Source of the DNA: a virus
DNA: 22,464 nt
Virus record (IMG/VR): IMGVR_UViG_3300003794_000015
Coordinates: 1-22,464 of that record
Strand: one strand, 5' to 3'
The translations under genes and the position numbers were made by a program. The notes beneath the pieces are model-generated. The model saw nothing but the letters and a program-made list of their open reading frames with translations, was not told where the DNA came from and searched no databases. This document shows, one piece after another, positions 20,454 through 22,464 of the stretch; within the stretch, counting starts at the first letter, position 1; the number at the start of each line of letters is the position of its first letter.

Positions 20454-20960
20454 CTACTTCATTTCCTGCTGGACGATTATGTAACACCGTTTCAGCACAA
20501 TCAGCAAGCAGAATATTACTGCAATGCCAAGATAAACGGTACAAAATCGCCCCACAAGCGCGACCGACGGAAATCTCGACAGAATGAGGAATGACGCCAC
20601 CACCAGCATCAAGCACAGCAAAATGCTAAACGCAATGGTGTCCAAAGATTCTCGGCTCACCTTCTTAAATAAGGTGATGTCGACCATTGGACTGGGATTG
20701 GACTTGGCATTGAAGACGAGGGTGTAGATCAACACCAGAAGATTGAGCATGAGTCCGGCGACAATAGACGCGGCGGAAACAATGATGCTCACCACATTCT
20801 CCGATACTTCTGGAACCAAAACAACATGGACGCCGGCCAACAGTGCCGGCAGGCCAAAATGCAGGGCTATTTCCCCGCGTGAAAGCCTTCCCGTTTCATA
20901 GTTTCTTAACGAGAGGAAATGGGATTTAATTATGTTCAATGGACTCAGCTTGGCGAACAC
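20454..20960 (-). CDS. Four-TM membrane protein, candidate moron or defence effector
   Basis: The 168-aa product has four predicted transmembrane helices at about 32-50, 56-83 (VSAASIVAGLMLNLLVLIYT), 106-127 and 138-158. A charged cytosol-like loop (about 84-105) lies between the second and third, and a basic tail follows. No enzymatic motif seen. I chose GTG 20960, 5 nt after GGAGG. It overlaps the end of the upstream gene by about 35 nt, so translation is coupled. Its stop abuts the integrase stop. A membrane protein paired with a soluble partner between integrase and att is a layout common in prophage-borne defence pairs. That role is inference; the family is not named. Confidence 0.6.
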   Translation of the reverse strand: MFAKLSPLNIIKSHFLSLRNYETGRLSRGEIALHFGLPALLAGVHVVLVPEVSENVVSIIVSAASIVAGLMLNLLVLIYTLVFNAKSNPSPMVDITLFKKVSRESLDTIAFSILLCLMLVVASFLILSRFPSVALVGRFCTVYLGIAVIFCLLIVLKRCYIIVQQEMK

Positions 20961-21929
20961 TACCACCTCCTTTTAACGGTGAAGCGTCGGACTTCCACCT
21001 CGGTGCATCCATTCCCCAAGATAGGGCCACATTCTCGGCCACTTCGTCTGCCTCTTTCAGCCAAGCGTCGATGGGCGGGTGGCCATCCGGTCCCGGGAGA
21101 ACCGATAGCTCGATATTGGACGACAGTTTGCTCAGGTTACCTAGATCAACGGTGCGCAGCTTCCCTTGCATTTCCACTTCGAGCTTCACGTTCTCATGCT
21201 TGAAGGAGTCCACCACAAAAATCTCCGAAGGCTTCACCTTTCGATCCACGATCCGCATAAGAGCATCGATATCGGAGAAGTTTGATCGCCGCTTGCTTCG
21301 AATGACTAACTCAACATGTTGAATTTTTTTCCGGTCTGGCTCCGCTAGCGCGTCGGCGACATCGGCTGGTATCGATTTCCTGATTAGACGGATATTTTTA
21401 AGGACGCCCTCCCGTAGGATTGTTTCCATCACAACCCTTGGAACAACTTTGGAGACGGACAGTTCAAAATCTTGGAATCGAAGGCTGAAGTAGTGCTGAA
21501 GGTGCGGGATGGTAAGATCTCGGACGCCCAATGTATTAAAGCGGGCCAATATTAGAAGGCCACGCTTTTGCTGAGCGGCATTTTATCTCTAGGAAGATAA
21601 AACGAGAAGTGAAACGGCCTCATGTCGGCCTCGTCGGTCCCGCGACGATAGCTGATTTGGCGTTTGTTTGTGTGATAGATTTCCGATTCAAACCCATACT
21701 CGCCGGTCTGATATGTACCCGCCACAGAAGAGCTTGTGCCCTTATACATCGACGCAATCATGAACATGCGGCGACTTTGGCCCAGCGAGGCCTGGTAATT
21801 TCTAAGGTTTGATGAGTAGTAGTCCTTCAGGACAGCTCGAAGGCTATTGCCTGCCGCGAAGTTCCACAAGTCCTGTGGCTGCTTGTATTCGTTCTTTACT
21901 TCGACGAGATAGGGCACCAATGAGAACAT
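20926..21929 (-). pseudogene. Accessory gene split by a one-nucleotide frameshift
   Basis: Two adjacent open frames read as one protein of about 334 aa. The first part (21552-21929; ATG 21929 after GGAGG) begins MFSLVPYLVEVKNEYKQPQD and runs to FHFSFYLPRDK. It then leaves frame in the run AAAA at 21581-21584 and stops after 9 more codons. In the other frame coding continues as NAAQQKRGLLILARFNTLGV and on to 20926. That second frame has no good start or ribosome-binding site, only a TTG. Adding one A to the run restores a continuous protein. It may be a real inactivation, an A-run sequencing error or, less likely, a -1 shift. Joined protein family not named. It pairs with the 4-TM gene. Confidence 0.65.
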
Positions 21930-22038
21930 CGCACCTCCCTTTTTTCCGTTATGTACGCCTTCCCCGGCTGATTAGATGCGTTAGGACATGCCGCGTCGAC
22001 CCCTCTGAAGTGGGGGAGGCGTCCATCCGGAAACGAAA

Positions 22039-22061
22039 AAGGCCACCTCAAGGGTGGCCTT
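22039..22061 (-). terminator. Rho-independent terminator after the junction gene fragment
   Basis: AAGGCCACC-5 nt-GGTGGCCTT is a 9-bp stem followed on the minus strand by TTTCGTTT. It lies 20 nt downstream of the stop of the partial gene at the att junction and insulates the moron cassette from transcription entering from the tRNA promoter. Confidence 0.85.
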
Positions 22062-22081
22062 CGATGCTACGGTGTAGCGGC

Positions 22082-22231
22082 TCATTTTTCGCTTAGACGT
22101 TGATGCAACTCTTGATGCATCACGTCGATGTGCAGGAACTGTGGGGAATCAATAGGGTCACGCAGAATCAACGAGTTAGCTTCGGATAGCGTGCGCAGAA
22201 TGCGGGGGATTTCGCGGTGCTGATTCTTACG
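22082..22231 (-). CDS. C-terminal fragment of a phage gene fused in frame to the tRNA half
   Basis: Reading leftwards from the tRNA anticodon, a frame runs KNQHREIPRILRTLSEANSL, then ILRDPIDSPQFLHIDVMHQE and stops at TGA 22082, with a good terminator after it. The composition looks coding. The frame stays open through the tRNA half (VAQLVEQRIRK) up to a TAG at 22267-22265; the only start there is TTG 22249 without a ribosome-binding site. The simplest reading is that attP lies inside or at the start of this phage gene and integration removed its 5' end. The missing part would sit at the other end of the prophage. Function unknown. Confidence 0.5.
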   Translation of the reverse strand, partial: RKNQHREIPRILRTLSEANSLILRDPIDSPQFLHIDVMHQELHQRLSEK

Positions 22232-22264
22232 AATGCGCTGCTCTACCAACTGAGCTACACCGGC
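22227..22264 (-). tRNA. tRNA-Thr (anticodon CGT), 5' half only; attachment-site junction
   Basis: From 22264 leftwards the sequence is GCCGGTG acceptor strand, a normal D arm (GCTC ... GAGC), then GCGCA and the anticodon loop TTCGTAA with CGT at 22231-22229. This matches bacterial tRNA-Thr(CGT), the thrW type, up to the loop. The 3' strand of the anticodon stem should be TGCGC but reads GAATC, and no T arm or CCA follows. Integration at an anticodon loop is a known integrase preference. Here the tRNA is not rebuilt on this side. The CGT isoacceptor can often be dispensed with, because tRNA-Thr(TGT) can read ACG. Confidence 0.8.
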
Positions 22265-22305
22265 CTACCCGCGTGATGCAATTTGCGTCTCTTGGGAAGA
22301 CCGCG

Positions 22306-22335
22306 ACTATAGCAGAGTCTTCGACTGCACTTCAA
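22306..22335 (-). promoter_or_regulatory. tRNA-Thr promoter (TTGAAG-18-TATAGT, GC-rich discriminator)
   Basis: On the minus strand TTGAAG (22335-22330) and TATAGT (22311-22306) are spaced by 18 nt. They are followed by CGCGG, a GC-rich discriminator typical of stable-RNA promoters under stringent control. Transcription would begin near 22299, pass the tRNA half and enter the prophage fragment, ending at the 22039-22061 terminator. Confidence 0.75.
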
Positions 22336-22464
22336 GAGGCGTAGCGTGGGTGCGACTGCGGCCCTTCATCCGATCGGATGGCTCGCAAGTGCAGTTGGTC
22401 ATCCTGGACCGAGTCGCCCTCTTTCCCAGAATCAGACGGACCACATGCTTGAAATCAAGAGGTG
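22336..22464. other. Host flank, no gene recognised
   Basis: About 130 nt of presumed chromosome. It holds a perfect 14-nt palindrome CATCCGATCGGATG (22366-22379) and a small CTTGA-AA-TCAAG hairpin at the edge. I see no open frame or RNA gene that I can support. Confidence 0.4.

Noticed and set aside
21552-21929. Independent 125-aa protein
   Set aside because: Its end is abrupt at a frameshift, and the following frame continues the protein without a start.
22227-22264. Intact tRNA gene
   Set aside because: The 3' anticodon strand, T arm and acceptor 3' strand are missing.

Overview
This window reads as about half of an integrated tailed prophage (podovirus-type head genes) in a GC-rich proteobacterium. 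A Burkholderiales host is my best guess from base composition and protein flavour; nothing here proves it. Most genes run on the minus strand, so the morphogenesis operon reads from right to left.

Layout. (1) 26-9510, minus: virion module. In transcription order it holds a small basic protein, terminase small and large subunits, portal, zinc-ribbon protein, scaffold, a 43-aa protein, major capsid, a decoration-like protein, an HhH/coiled-coil protein, a neck adaptor, and the start of a tail protein that stops early at the left edge. (2) 9511-9902: regulatory gap upstream of the late operon. (3) 9903-12937, minus: small and accessory genes, including an H1-like basic protein, a membrane-anchored protein and a zinc-ribbon/HEPN pair. 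(4) 13085-17548: replication module. It has a lone plus-strand coiled-coil gene, a repeat cluster that looks like an origin, a VapE/VirE-type P-loop ATPase, a PrimPol with a CHC2-like zinc finger, a GIY-YIG nuclease and two small genes. (5) 17663-20453: a plus-strand control-like gene behind an operator-promoter, a 24-aa membrane peptide, two small genes, and a tyrosine integrase. (6) 20454-21929: a moron cassette between integrase and att (4-TM protein plus a frameshifted partner). (7) 22082-22464: prophage-host junction. A tRNA-Thr(CGT) gene keeps its promoter and 5' half but loses its 3' half at the anticodon loop.

How it works together. PrimPol and the VapE-like ATPase are translationally coupled and sit beside about 13 AATACRG repeats that point inward in two halves, a plausible self-encoded initiation system. 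Terminase, portal, scaffold and capsid form a standard head assembly line. Lysis and most tail genes must lie to the left, outside the window.

Several genes look broken: terminase large subunit (7-nt duplication at the Walker A motif), the partner moron gene (one-nucleotide loss in an A-run), and the tail gene at the left edge. Either the prophage is decaying or the assembly has indel errors. Five genes of 60 codons or fewer with good ribosome-binding sites or tight overlaps are described here (3583-3714, 10267-10428, 17375-17548, 18371-18445, and the junction fragment 22082-22231).
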